NCBI RefSeq assembly: GCF_027531025.1
Contig: NZ_JAPZQX010000010.1
Location: 1 to 64,000 of the forward strand
Length of the DNA stretch: 64,000 nucleotides
Origin: Novosphingobium sp.
GTDB taxonomy: Bacteria; Pseudomonadota; Alphaproteobacteria; Sphingomonadales; Sphingomonadaceae
Direction of reading: 5' to 3'
The translations under genes and the position numbers were made by a program. How positions within the stretch are numbered: position 1 is the first letter of the stretch; each line of letters opens with the position of its first letter. Shown piece by piece: positions 15,272 through 24,695 of this stretch. The notes beneath the pieces are model-generated. The model did not search any database. It was not told the DNA's origin and worked only from the letters and a program-made list of their open reading frames with translations.

Positions 15272-18200
15272 CTAGGTTGGGCTACCTGCCATCAGGCTGG
15301 CATTGCCGCCAGCCGCGGTCGTGTCGATGCAGGTTACCCGCTCGGTTGCGAAGCGCGGCAGATAATGCGGGCCGCCGGCCTTGGGCCCGGTGCCGGAGAG
15401 CCCTTCGCCGCCAAACGGCTGGCTTTCCACCACCGCGCCGATCTGGTTGCGGTTGACATAGAAGTTGCCGACCCGGGCACGGGCCTGGACCAGCCGCCGG
15501 GTGGCATCGATCCGGCTGTGGAGGCCCAGGGTCAGGCCATAGCCGGTAGCGTTGATCGCATCGACCACGGCCCCGAGGTCCTCGGCCCGGAATCGCGCGA
15601 CATGCAGCATGGGGCCGAAGTGTTCGCGCGACAGATCGGCAATCGAATCGATTTCGATGATCGTGGGCGCAACGAAGGTTCCGTTCGCGCAGGCCTCGGG
15701 CAGGTCACGCTGCCACACGCGACTCCCGGCAGCCTTCATTGCGGCAATATGCTGGTCGAGCGCGGCCTTGGCCTCGGCATCGATCACCGGGCCGACATCG
15801 GTGACGGGGTCTTCCGGATTGCCGATCTCCAGCGCTTCGAAGGCTCCGCGGATCATCTCTAGCATCCCGTCATGGACCTCGTCCTGCAGGTACAGCACGC
15901 GCAGCGCCGAGCAGCGCTGGCCCGCGCTCTGGAACGCACTGGCCACGACATCGCGGGTGACCTGTTCGGGCAGGGCCGAACTGTCGACGATCATCGCGTT
16001 CTGTCCTCCGGTTTCGGCGATCAGCGTAGCAAGCGGCCCATCGCGCTGCGCGAGGGCCCGGTTGATCGCGCGCGCCGTTTCGGTCGAACCGGTAAAGGCC
16101 ACCCCGGCCACCTCGGGCCGTGCCGTCAGCAGCGCGCCAACGCTGCCATCGCCCGGCACCAGTTGCAGCACGTCGTCGGGAATGCCGGCCTCGTGGCACA
16201 ACCGCACGGCGAGGGCGGCGATCAGCGGCGTCTGCTCGGCAGGTTTGGCCAGCACGCTATTGCCTGCGGCAAGCCCGGCCGCCGCCATGCCAATGAAGAT
16301 CGCCAGCGGGAAGTTCCACGGGCTGATCGTGACGAAGACCCCGCGCCCGTGCAGCGTCAGCCGGTTGCTCTCGCCTGTCGGCCCGGGGAGCGCCACACTG
16401 TCGCCAAAGTGCGCGCGGGCCTGGGTCGCGTAATAGCGCAGGAAATCGACCGCCTCGCGCAGTTCCAGCACGGCATCGACCAGCGTCTTGCCGGCCTCGC
16501 GCTGGCAGAGCGAGAGGAATTCCGGGGTGTGCGCCTCGAAGGCATCGGCGGCCCGCTCCAGCAGTTCAGCGCGCGCCGCGCCGCCCAGCGCATCCCAGCC
16601 GGGTTGCGCTGCCGCCGCGCGCTCGGCGGCAAAGGCGATATCGGCGGCGGTTGCCACCCGGATCGTCCCGACCAGCTGGTCTTGATCATGCGGCGCGTGC
16701 ACTTCGCAAGTCGGGCCGGGTTCGCCCGCAGTCGCAGTCGGCTCCGCCTCCCAGCGCAGCGCGCGCAGCTCATCGAGGTGCGCCAGCAGCGGCGCGCGCA
16801 GCAGCGGATCGGCCAGGTCCACCCCGGCGCTATTGCGCCGCGCTGGAAAGATCTGGTGCGGCAGCGGGATCGCGGGATTGCGCCGGGTGGTCAGCGCGGC
16901 CAGTTCCTCGACCGGATCGCCGACCAGCTCATCCACCGGCACTTCGGCATCGGCCATGCGGTTGACGAACGAGCTGTTCGCGCCGTTTTCCAGCAGGCGG
17001 CGGACGAGGTAGGCCAGCAGTTCCTTGTGCCCGCCGACCGGGGCATAGATTCGCACCGGGGTGCGCGGCTCACCCGCTTCGGCCTCGTGCTTGGCCAGCT
17101 CGGCATAGACATCCTCGCCCATGCCGTGGAGCCGCTGGAACTCGAACTCCGTGCGTGCCGCCAGCGCCTTGATCGCCCCGATCGTATAGGCGTTGTGGGT
17201 GGCAAAGGCCGGATAGATCGCATCAGGCGCGGCCAGCAGTTTTGCCGCGCAGGCCAGGTAGGAGACGTCGGTCGCAACCTTGCGGGTGAAGACCGGATAA
17301 TCGCCATGCCCGCCAACCTGGCTCAGCTTGACCTCGCTATCCCAATAGGCACCCTTGACCAGCCGGACCATGATCCGGCGGCCATGGCGGCGGGCCAGCT
17401 GGATCGTCCAGTCGACCAGTGGCACCGCCCGCTTCGAATAGGCCTGAAGCGCCAGACCAAAGCCTTGCCAACCGCCCGCGAACAGGTCGTCATCGCTGAC
17501 CAGCGCCTCGATTATATCGAGCGACAGCTCCAGCCGCTCGGCCTCTTCGGCATCGATGGTGAAGTGGATGTCCGCATCGCGCGCCTTGAGCGCCAGCGCC
17601 TTCAGCATCGGCACCAGCGCCGCCTTGGCGGCATCGGCGTGGAGGAAATCGTAGCGCGGGTGGAGCGCGGAGAGCTTGACCGAGATGCCCGGTGAGCGGA
17701 CCACGCCGTCGCCCGCTTCCGTCGCGATCCGCTCCAGCGCCATTTCGTAGCTTTGGCGATAACGCTCGGCATCGGCGAAGGTCATGGCCGCTTCGCCCAG
17801 CATGTCGAAGCTGTGCGTCAGGCCCTGTTTGCGTTCCGGTGCGGCGCGTTCCAGCGCCTCGTCGATGGTGCGACCGAACACGAACTGGCCGCCGAGGATC
17901 TTCATCGCCTGCAAGGTCGCCTGGCGGATCACCGGTTCGCCCAACCGGCCGACCGCACGCTTCAGCGCGGCGCCAAAGCCATCCGACTTGGCGCGCCGCT
18001 GATCGAGCACCTGGCCGGTCAGCATCAGCGAAAAGGTGGCGGCATTGACGAAGGTCGAGCCGCTTTCACCCAGGTGCTCCGACCAGTCGATCCCGCCCAG
18101 CTTGTCATGGATCAGCGCGTCCGCCGTCGCCGCATCGGGCACCCGCAGCAGCGCCTCGGCCAGGCACATCAGGGCGATGCCTTCATCCGTGCCAAGGCCA

Positions 18201-18394
18201 TAGGTTTGCAGAAAGGCATCGAGCCCGCTGGCCTTGTGCGCCCTCGCGCCTTCGACCAGCCGGGCCGCGATCCGGCGGGCTGCGGGATGGACCGCGCTGG
18301 CCGGAGCGGCCTGGCGCAGGCGCTCGGCAATGCAGGCTTCCTCATCCTGGCGATAGGCGGCGCAAAGGGCGGAGCGATCGATCGGGGCAGGCAT
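15272..18394 (-). CDS. putA: Bifunctional proline dehydrogenase / glutamate-semialdehyde dehydrogenase PutA
   Basis: A 1040-residue enzyme converting proline to glutamate in two steps with substrate channelling. Residues about 60-480 are the FAD-dependent proline dehydrogenase barrel (LVKGAYWDSEVK, FATHNAYTIGAI, RLVRRLLENGANSSFVNRMA); about 560-1020 the NAD-dependent aldehyde dehydrogenase (TISPWNFPLAIF, FTGSTETA, catalytic Glu near 793 in AETGGQNAM and Cys near 828 in GQRCSALRV). There is no N-terminal ribbon-helix-helix domain, so unlike E. coli PutA it should not repress its own gene. A 79-base gap separates it from the divergent 5-oxoprolinase operon, which also ends in glutamate. ATG at the stated end. 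Confidence 0.97.
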   Translation of the reverse strand: MPAPIDRSALCAAYRQDEEACIAERLRQAAPASAVHPAARRIAARLVEGARAHKASGLDAFLQTYGLGTDEGIALMCLAEALLRVPDAATADALIHDKLGGIDWSEHLGESGSTFVNAATFSLMLTGQVLDQRRAKSDGFGAALKRAVGRLGEPVIRQATLQAMKILGGQFVFGRTIDEALERAAPERKQGLTHSFDMLGEAAMTFADAERYRQSYEMALERIATEAGDGVVRSPGISVKLSALHPRYDFLHADAAKAALVPMLKALALKARDADIHFTIDAEEAERLELSLDIIEALVSDDDLFAGGWQGFGLALQAYSKRAVPLVDWTIQLARRHGRRIMVRLVKGAYWDSEVKLSQVGGHGDYPVFTRKVATDVSYLACAAKLLAAPDAIYPAFATHNAYTIGAIKALAARTEFEFQRLHGMGEDVYAELAKHEAEAGEPRTPVRIYAPVGGHKELLAYLVRRLLENGANSSFVNRMADAEVPVDELVGDPVEELAALTTRRNPAIPLPHQIFPARRNSAGVDLADPLLRAPLLAHLDELRALRWEAEPTATAGEPGPTCEVHAPHDQDQLVGTIRVATAADIAFAAERAAAAQPGWDALGGAARAELLERAADAFEAHTPEFLSLCQREAGKTLVDAVLELREAVDFLRYYATQARAHFGDSVALPGPTGESNRLTLHGRGVFVTISPWNFPLAIFIGMAAAGLAAGNSVLAKPAEQTPLIAALAVRLCHEAGIPDDVLQLVPGDGSVGALLTARPEVAGVAFTGSTETARAINRALAQRDGPLATLIAETGGQNAMIVDSSALPEQVTRDVVASAFQSAGQRCSALRVLYLQDEVHDGMLEMIRGAFEALEIGNPEDPVTDVGPVIDAEAKAALDQHIAAMKAAGSRVWQRDLPEACANGTFVAPTIIEIDSIADLSREHFGPMLHVARFRAEDLGAVVDAINATGYGLTLGLHSRIDATRRLVQARARVGNFYVNRNQIGAVVESQPFGGEGLSGTGPKAGGPHYLPRFATERVTCIDTTAAGGNASLMAGSPT

Positions 18395-18473
18395 GGGCGC
18401 CTCCTAGCACTGGTTACGATGGAAACCAATTGAGCATTCTTGCACTGGCCGCGCGGCGGCCTATGACAGCGCG

Positions 18474-21400
18474 ATGCAAGATGGGGCGGATAGCTGGCAG
18501 GTCTGGATCGACCGGGGCGGAACCTTCACCGACGTGGTGGCGCGCCGCCCCGATGGGCATGTGGTTACCGCCAAGCTGCTGTCCGAGGATCCGGCCCGGA
18601 CCGAGGACGCGGCCATCGCCGCCATCCGCCAGCTGACGGGTGCCAAGGACGGGCCGCTGCCGCCGGTTGACGTGCGGATGGGCACAACGGTTGCCACCAA
18701 TGCCTTGCTGGAGCGCAAGGGCGAGCCGACCGTGCTGGCGATCACCCGCGGCTTTGGCGATGCGCTGCGGATCGGAACGCAGGAACGGCCCGAACTGTTC
18801 GTGCGCCGGATCGACCTGCCCCAGCCGCCGCATGCCCGGGTGATCGAAATTGCCGAACGGGTCATGGCCGATGGAACGGTGCTGACCCCGCTGGACGAGG
18901 CGACGGCCCGTACCGCCTTTGCCGAGGCGGTCGCGGCAGGCTTCCGCTCGATCGCGATCGTGCTGATGCATGGCTATCGCTATCCGGCGCATGAGGCGCG
19001 GCTGGCCGAACTGGCCCGCGCCGCCGGGTTCACCCAGGTTTCGGTGAGCCACGAGGTTGCCCCGCTGATCAAGCTCATCGGACGCGGCGATACCACGCTG
19101 GTCGATGCTTATCTTTCGCCGGTGCTGCGCCGCTATGTTGACCAGTTCACCGCCGCGCTGGGCGGGGCGGGGCGGGCGCTGTTCATGCAATCGAGCGGCG
19201 GGCTGGCGGGCGGCGCGCGATTCCGCGGCAAGGACGCGATCCTGTCCGGCCCGGCCGGCGGGATCATCGGCATGGCGCGGACGGCCGAGGCGAGCGGTGC
19301 GCCGCGCGTGATCGGTTTCGACATGGGCGGCACCTCGACCGACGTCAGCCACTATGCCGGGCAGTTCGAGCGTGACAGCGAGGTGCGCGTCGCCAATGTC
19401 CGCATCCGTACGCCGATGCTGCGGATCCATACCGTGGCGGCGGGTGGCGGTTCGATCTGCCGCTTCGATGCCGGGCGGCTGGTAGTCGGTCCGGAAAGCG
19501 CCGGGGCCGTGCCGGGGCCGGCCTGTTACCGCAATGGCGGGCCGCTGACCGTGACTGACTGCAACGTGATCCTGGGCAAGCTGCGCCCCGATCATTTCCC
19601 GCACCTGTTTGGGCCCAATGGCGACCAGCCGATCGATACCGCAGTGGTGGCGCGCAAGCTTGCCGAAATGGCTGCGGCAATCCGGGCCGAAACCGGGCAG
19701 ATCTTCACGCCCGAGGCGCTGGCCGAAGGCTTCATCGCCATTGCCGTCGCCAACATGGCCCATGCGATCAAGCAGATCTCGGTCGCGCGCGGGCATGACG
19801 TGACGGGCTATGCCCTGTCCTGCTTCGGCGGGGCGGGCGGGCAGCATGCCTGCCTGGTGGCGGACGAGCTTGCGATCGATACCGTGCTGGTCCACCCGCT
19901 TGCCGGCGTGCTTTCGGCCTATGGCATGGGCCTTGCCAGCGAGGCGGCGGTGCGTGAGCGGACGCTGGCGGTGCCGCTGGTGGACGGCACCGGTGCGGCC
20001 CACGCACTGGCTGACGAACTGGGCGAGCTGGTGCACGCTGAACTGGGCAGCGCCGCTGCTGAGGTCCACACCAGCCTGTTCTTGCGCCGCGAAGGCTCTG
20101 AAAACACCATCGAACTGCCGCTCGGCGCGCCGGACCAGCTCGCCAGCGCCTTTGCCGCCGCGCACCGGGCGCAGTTCGGCTATGACGGCGATGGCGCGCT
20201 GGTGATCGACCGGGTGCGGGTGGAGGCCATTGCCTCGGGCGAAGCCTCGGGTGCCCTGGCCTGGCCGCTGCCCGAAGCGGCTGGACCGCCACTTGAGACG
20301 GTCGAATGCCATCTCGCGGGGGCGGCGCATCGGGTGCCGGTGTATGACCGCGCCGCGCTTCCTGTCGGTTTTGCCGCACAGGGGCCGCTGATCGTGATCG
20401 ATCCGCTGGCCACGACGGTGGTCGAACCCGGCTGGGCGCTGGCGGTCGACCCGGATGGCACCTTGCGGCTGACCCGCAGCGCGCCGCGCGCCGCGACGGT
20501 TGCCAGCGGGACCGAGGCCGACCCCGTCCGGCTCGAAATCTTCAACGGCCTGTTCATGGCGATTGCCGAGGAGATGGGCTCGGCGCTCGCGCGTACGGCC
20601 ATGTCGGTCAACATCCGCGAGCGGCTCGATTTCTCCTGCGCGATCTTTGATGCGACTGGTCGGCTGGTCGCCAATGCGCCGCACATGCCGGTTCACCTCG
20701 GCTCGATGGGCGAGAGCGTCCAGGCGATCCTGCGCGAGCGCGCCTGTGGCAAGGACGGGCGAGGTATCAGGCGCGGCGATGCCTATGTCCTGAATGCGCC
20801 CTATGCCGGGGGTACGCACCTGCCCGATATCACGGTGGTCATGCCGGTCTTCGTACGCGCGGGAGCGGAACCCGATTTCTATGTCGCGGCGCGTGGGCAT
20901 CATGCCGACGTCGGCGGGATTGCACCGGGTTCGATGCCGCCGACCAGCCGCTCGATCGACGAGGAGGGCGTGCTGCTGGAGAATGTCCTGCTGGTCGATG
21001 AAGGCCGCTTCCTTGAGGCGGAGATCGCGGCGATCCTCTCCTCCGGACCATACCCGGCGCGCAACATCGCGGCCAATGTGGCTGACCTGAAGGCCCAGGT
21101 CGCCGCATGCGCGCGCGGGGCGGCGGGGCTGGAACGAGCCTGCGCCGAGCACGGCAGCGATGTGGTCCGCGCCTATATGGGCCATGTCCACGCCAATGCC
21201 GAGGAAGCCGTGCGCCGCCTGATCGGGCGGCTGGAGGATGGCGCGTTCCGGTATGAACTGGATAACGGCGCGGTGGTTGGCGTGGCCGTGCGCGTAGACC
21301 GCGTGGGCCGCCAGGTAACGATCGACTTTGCCGGAACCAGCGACCAGCTGCCCGGCAATTTCAACGCGCCCTTCAGCGTGGTCCGCGCGGCGGTGATGTA

Positions 21401-22058
21401 TGTCCTGCGCACGATGATCGACGATCCGATCCCGATGAACGAGGGCTGCCTGGTCCCGGTGACGATCCTCGTACCCGAAGGCTGCATGCTGCGCCCGCGC
21501 TATCCGGCGGCGGTGGTGGCGGGGAATGTCGAGACCAGTCAGGTGGTCACCGATGCGCTGTTCGGAGCCTTCGGCGCCATGGCCGCCGCACAGGGAACGA
21601 TGAACAACCTGACCTTCGGCAACGAGCGCTATCAGTATTACGAAACCATCGCCGGCGGCTCTGGCGCTGGGCCGGATTTCGACGGGACCAGCGTGGTCCA
21701 GACCCACATGACCAACAGCCGCCTGACCGATCCCGAAGTGCTCGAAACACGCTTTCCGGTGCTGCTGGAAGAGTTCTCGATCCGGCGCGGCTCGGGCGGG
21801 GCGGGGCGGCATCGCGGCGGCGACGGGGCGCTGCGGCGGCTGCGGTTCCTTGAGGCAATGGAAGCGGGAATGCTGGCCAATCGCCGCAGAATTCCGCCAT
21901 TTGGCCTCGCTGGCGGAGCGCCGGGCGAGGTCGGTGCAACACGGGTCGAACGAACCTCAGGTGAAGTTGAGGTTCTCGAATCTACTGCCGGAACAGTCAT
22001 GCAGCCGGGCGATGTGATGGTGGTTGAAACGCCGGGTGGGGGAGGTTTCGGACAATGA
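18474..22058 (+). CDS. ATP-dependent 5-oxoprolinase (hydantoinase A/B fusion)
   Basis: A 1194-residue fusion of the two hydantoinase/oxoprolinase halves. Residues about 8-680 are HyuA-like, with the opening VWIDRGGTFTDVVARRPDGH, the ATPase-fold motif FDMGGTSTDVS and SGPAGGIIGM; about 690-1190 are HyuB-like (RLDFSCAIFDATGRLVANA, HHADVGGIAPGSMPP, ETIAGGSGAGP). The length and one-chain fusion match 5-oxoprolinases that hydrolyse 5-oxo-L-proline (pyroglutamate) to glutamate with ATP. The two downstream genes are the DUF969/DUF979 transporter pair, which supports 5-oxoproline over hydantoin. Cytoplasmic. Its stop overlaps the next start (ATGA). The ribosome site before the ATG is weak. Confidence 0.9.
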   Translation: MQDGADSWQVWIDRGGTFTDVVARRPDGHVVTAKLLSEDPARTEDAAIAAIRQLTGAKDGPLPPVDVRMGTTVATNALLERKGEPTVLAITRGFGDALRIGTQERPELFVRRIDLPQPPHARVIEIAERVMADGTVLTPLDEATARTAFAEAVAAGFRSIAIVLMHGYRYPAHEARLAELARAAGFTQVSVSHEVAPLIKLIGRGDTTLVDAYLSPVLRRYVDQFTAALGGAGRALFMQSSGGLAGGARFRGKDAILSGPAGGIIGMARTAEASGAPRVIGFDMGGTSTDVSHYAGQFERDSEVRVANVRIRTPMLRIHTVAAGGGSICRFDAGRLVVGPESAGAVPGPACYRNGGPLTVTDCNVILGKLRPDHFPHLFGPNGDQPIDTAVVARKLAEMAAAIRAETGQIFTPEALAEGFIAIAVANMAHAIKQISVARGHDVTGYALSCFGGAGGQHACLVADELAIDTVLVHPLAGVLSAYGMGLASEAAVRERTLAVPLVDGTGAAHALADELGELVHAELGSAAAEVHTSLFLRREGSENTIELPLGAPDQLASAFAAAHRAQFGYDGDGALVIDRVRVEAIASGEASGALAWPLPEAAGPPLETVECHLAGAAHRVPVYDRAALPVGFAAQGPLIVIDPLATTVVEPGWALAVDPDGTLRLTRSAPRAATVASGTEADPVRLEIFNGLFMAIAEEMGSALARTAMSVNIRERLDFSCAIFDATGRLVANAPHMPVHLGSMGESVQAILRERACGKDGRGIRRGDAYVLNAPYAGGTHLPDITVVMPVFVRAGAEPDFYVAARGHHADVGGIAPGSMPPTSRSIDEEGVLLENVLLVDEGRFLEAEIAAILSSGPYPARNIAANVADLKAQVAACARGAAGLERACAEHGSDVVRAYMGHVHANAEEAVRRLIGRLEDGAFRYELDNGAVVGVAVRVDRVGRQVTIDFAGTSDQLPGNFNAPFSVVRAAVMYVLRTMIDDPIPMNEGCLVPVTILVPEGCMLRPRYPAAVVAGNVETSQVVTDALFGAFGAMAAAQGTMNNLTFGNERYQYYETIAGGSGAGPDFDGTSVVQTHMTNSRLTDPEVLETRFPVLLEEFSIRRGSGGAGRHRGGDGALRRLRFLEAMEAGMLANRRRIPPFGLAGGAPGEVGATRVERTSGEVEVLESTAGTVMQPGDVMVVETPGGGGFGQ

Positions 22059-22732
22059 GTGAACTATGGGTGCTAAGTGGCATTGCTGTCATGGTTCTGG
22101 GCTTCGTGCTGCGCTTCAATCCGCTGCTGGTGGTGGTCGCCGCAGCCGGGGTAACCGGGCTGGCGGCGGGGCTCGATCTCCACGCCATCGTCTCGGCCTT
22201 CGGCAAGGCCTTCAACGATACCCGCTATGTCAGCGTGGTCTGGATCGTGCTGCCGGTGATCGGCCTGCTTGAGGCGCATGGGTTGCAGGAGCGCGCCCGC
22301 GGCGTGATCGCCAGCCTGAAGGGCGCGACCACCGGCCGCTTGCTGACCGGCTATCTGCTGATCCGCCAGATCTCCGCTGCGCTGGGGCTGACTTCGGTCG
22401 CTGGTCATGCCCAGACCGTTCGCCCGCTGGTCGCCCCCATGGCTGAGGCGGCGGCCGAAGGGCAGGCCGAACTGACCGAGGACCAGCGCGAGGAGGTCAA
22501 GGCCATGTCGGCGGCGACCGACAATGTCGGGCTGTTCTTTGGCGAGGACATCTTCATCGCGATCGGTTCGATCCTGTTGATGGTCGGCTTCCTCGAACAG
22601 CAGGGAATTACGCTCTCGCCGTTCGAACTTTCGGTCTGGGCGATCCCGACTGCCTTTGCGGCCTTCTTCATCCATGGCTTCCGGTTGTGGCGATTGGACC
22701 GACGGCTTGATCGCAAAGGAGCCGGGCAATGA
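22055..22732 (+). CDS. DUF969 family membrane protein, 5-oxoproline transporter subunit
   Basis: A 225-residue membrane protein with about five or six hydrophobic segments (LSGIAVMVLGFVLRF, LLVVVAAAGVTGLAAGLDLH, VVWIVLPVIGLLEAHG, IAIGSILLMVGFLEQQG, WAIPTAFAAFFIHGF). The conserved DUF969 segments RQISAALGLTSVAGHAQTVR and ATDNVGLFFGEDIFIA are present. The family occurs with DUF979 next to 5-oxoprolinase or pyrrolidone-carboxylate peptidase and is named a 5-oxoproline transporter subunit; here it overlaps the oxoprolinase stop by four bases and the DUF979 start by four. Inner membrane. Transport itself is inferred from the family and the gene order. Confidence 0.85.
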   Translation: MSELWVLSGIAVMVLGFVLRFNPLLVVVAAAGVTGLAAGLDLHAIVSAFGKAFNDTRYVSVVWIVLPVIGLLEAHGLQERARGVIASLKGATTGRLLTGYLLIRQISAALGLTSVAGHAQTVRPLVAPMAEAAAEGQAELTEDQREEVKAMSAATDNVGLFFGEDIFIAIGSILLMVGFLEQQGITLSPFELSVWAIPTAFAAFFIHGFRLWRLDRRLDRKGAGQ

Positions 22733-23664
22733 TCGGGCTGCCTTTCGTTTATGGCTTCGCGGGTCTGACCTTCCTGGCCTTCGCGGTTCTTTCGCTGCGC
22801 GATGCGACCAATCCGAAGCGCTGGGGCAACGGGGCTTTCTGGGGCCTGCTGGCGCTGTCGATGCTGGCGGGCGACCGGCTGGGCGATTTCGGCAATGGTC
22901 TGCTCGTCCTTGCCCTCGTTGCTATTGCCGGGACCGGGCAACTTGGCCGGGGCAGCGGCGGCACTGCGCCCGAGGTGCGGGCCGAGCGGGCGACGCGGCA
23001 TGGCAACCGGCTGTTCCTGCTCGCGCTGGTGATCCCGGCAACCGCGCTGATCGGCACTTTCGGGTTCGAACATGTCCCGGGGCTGGTCAATCCCAAGCAG
23101 GTGACGCTGGTCAGCCTGGCGCTGGGCGCGCTGCTGGCGCTGGTCATCGGCATGGCCTGGCTGCGGCCGCATCCCGCAGCACCGGTGCAGGAAGGGCGGC
23201 GGCTGATGGATTCGGTCGGCTGGGCGGCGATCCTGCCGCAGATGCTGGCCAGCCTTGGCGCGGTCTTTGCCCTCGCCGGGGTGGGGGACGTGGTTGGGCA
23301 ACTGATGGCAGGGGTGATTCCCGAAGGCAGCCTGGTTGGCGCGGTCATCGCCTTTGCGCTGGGCATGGCGCTGTTCACGATGATCATGGGCAATGCCTTT
23401 GCCGCCTTCCCGGTGATGGCGGCGGCGATCGCCGTGCCCTTGCTGATCCGGCAATATGGCGGCGATCCGGCGGTGATCTGCGCGATCGGGATGCTGGCGG
23501 GTTTCTGCGGCACGCTGATGACGCCGATGGCGGCCAACTTCAACATCGTGCCGGCTGCGCTGCTCGAGCTCAAGGACCGTAACGCCGTGGTCAAGGCCCA
23601 GGTCGGCACGGCGCTGCCGCTGCTGGTGGTCAACACGCTGTTTATCTGGTGGTTTGCCTTCTGA
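22729..23664 (+). CDS. DUF979 family membrane protein, 5-oxoproline transporter subunit
   Basis: A 311-residue protein with about eight to nine hydrophobic segments (GFAGLTFLAFAVLSLRD, LFLLALVIPATALIGTFGF, LVSLALGALLALVIGMAWL, LPQMLASLGAVFALAGVG, VIAFALGMALFTMIMGNAFA, VICAIGMLAGFCGTLMTPM). The motifs GNAFAAFPVMAAAI and MTPMAANFNIVPAALLEL are characteristic of DUF979. It is the permease-like partner of the preceding DUF969 protein. Both are in the oxoprolinase operon by overlapping start and stop codons, so import and hydrolysis of pyroglutamate are coupled. The stop overlaps the next ATG. Confidence 0.85.
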   Translation: MIGLPFVYGFAGLTFLAFAVLSLRDATNPKRWGNGAFWGLLALSMLAGDRLGDFGNGLLVLALVAIAGTGQLGRGSGGTAPEVRAERATRHGNRLFLLALVIPATALIGTFGFEHVPGLVNPKQVTLVSLALGALLALVIGMAWLRPHPAAPVQEGRRLMDSVGWAAILPQMLASLGAVFALAGVGDVVGQLMAGVIPEGSLVGAVIAFALGMALFTMIMGNAFAAFPVMAAAIAVPLLIRQYGGDPAVICAIGMLAGFCGTLMTPMAANFNIVPAALLELKDRNAVVKAQVGTALPLLVVNTLFIWWFAF

Positions 23665-24650
23665 TGACACACCTTGATGCCACCCACGCCGCGCGCTTCA
23701 TGGCGCTGACCACCGGGCACCTGACCCGCGAGTACCCGCACAAGCTGGACCACGTGCTCGATGGGCCGGAGGACGCCCGCACACCGCGCGAACTGCACCC
23801 GATCTTCTTCGGCAGCTTCGATTGGCATTCCTGCGTCCACGGCTGGTGGCAGGTGCTGCGGCTCGCCCGGTTTTATCCCGATCTGCCTGAGGCCGAGCGG
23901 GTCCGCGCGCTGGCGGCCGAGATGCTGACGGCGGACAACTTCGCGGTCGAAACCGCCTATCTTGCCCGGCCATCGGCGCGCGGTTTCGAGCGGCCCTATG
24001 GCTGGGCCTGGGCGCTGGCGCTGCATGGGGAAATGGTCCTCCACAGCGCGCCGTGGGCCCGCCATGCCGATGCCTTTGCCGCCGCCTTTGCCCGCCGGTT
24101 TCATGATTTCCTGCCGATCCAGACCTATCCGATCCGCGTCGGCACGCATTATTCCTCGGCCTTCGCGCTGACCCTGGCGCGCGACTGGGCGTTGACCCAT
24201 GATCCGGCGCTCGTCACCCTGATCGATACCAGGGCGCGCGACTGGTTCGCGAACGATGCCGATTGCCAGGCCTGGGAGCCAGGCGGGGACGAGTTCCTGT
24301 CCTCGGCCCTGACCGAGGCGCTGCTGATGAGTCGGGTGCTGGGTCAAGACTTCGGAAGCTGGTTCGACCGCTTCCTGCCGCGCGCTGCGCAAGGGTTGCC
24401 TGCGACCCTGTTTACCCCTGCCACGGTCTCCGATCGCAGCGATGGCAAGATCGCCCATCTCGACGGGCTGAACCTCAGTCGCGCCTGGTGCTGGCGAGGG
24501 ATCGCGGCGGCCTTGCCCGCAGCCCATCCAGTGGTCGAACGGGCCCGGCAGACCGCCGAATTGCAGCTTGCCGCAGCCCTGCCACACTTGGGCGACGATT
24601 ACATGGGTGAGCACTGGCTAGCCAGTTTTGCCCTGCTTGCGCTTGAGTAA
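23664..24650 (+). CDS. DUF2891 family protein
   Basis: A 328-residue soluble protein. The start is the ATG overlapping the DUF979 stop; an earlier in-frame codon lies inside that gene. DUF2891 motifs are clear: the opening HPIFFGSFDWHSCVHGWW, FERPYGWAWALALHGEM and HLDGLNLSRAWCWRGIAAAL. The many conserved His, Trp and Asp residues on an all-helical (alpha/alpha barrel-like) pattern suggest an enzyme acting on a sugar or amide, but the function of the family is unknown. Being the last gene of the 5-oxoproline operon, it may act on a pyroglutamyl compound; that is a guess from position. Confidence 0.8.
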   Translation: MTHLDATHAARFMALTTGHLTREYPHKLDHVLDGPEDARTPRELHPIFFGSFDWHSCVHGWWQVLRLARFYPDLPEAERVRALAAEMLTADNFAVETAYLARPSARGFERPYGWAWALALHGEMVLHSAPWARHADAFAAAFARRFHDFLPIQTYPIRVGTHYSSAFALTLARDWALTHDPALVTLIDTRARDWFANDADCQAWEPGGDEFLSSALTEALLMSRVLGQDFGSWFDRFLPRAAQGLPATLFTPATVSDRSDGKIAHLDGLNLSRAWCWRGIAAALPAAHPVVERARQTAELQLAAALPHLGDDYMGEHWLASFALLALE

Positions 24651-24664
24651 AAGCACCGGTAAAC

Positions 24665-24683
24665 AATGCCATAGTGGCATTTT
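24665..24683 (+). terminator. Intrinsic terminator of the oxoprolinase operon
   Basis: A perfect 7-bp stem AATGCCA/TGGCATT with a three-base loop and a short T-run (TTTT) lies 14 bases after the DUF2891 stop. The stem is short and A+T-rich at the base, so it may be weak. Confidence 0.45.
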
Positions 24684-24695
24684 GCAGCTTCCCCC

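Noticed and set aside
15872..17695. A 607-codon open frame on the plus strand over putA
   Set aside because: Antisense shadow of PutA, with shadow-type composition and no start-site support.
18414..21812. A 1132-codon open frame on the minus strand over the oxoprolinase gene
   Set aside because: It is the antisense of an intact, well-conserved protein; G+C-rich codon bias leaves long false frames opposite real genes. Its translation is rich in His, Arg and Gln and matches no family.
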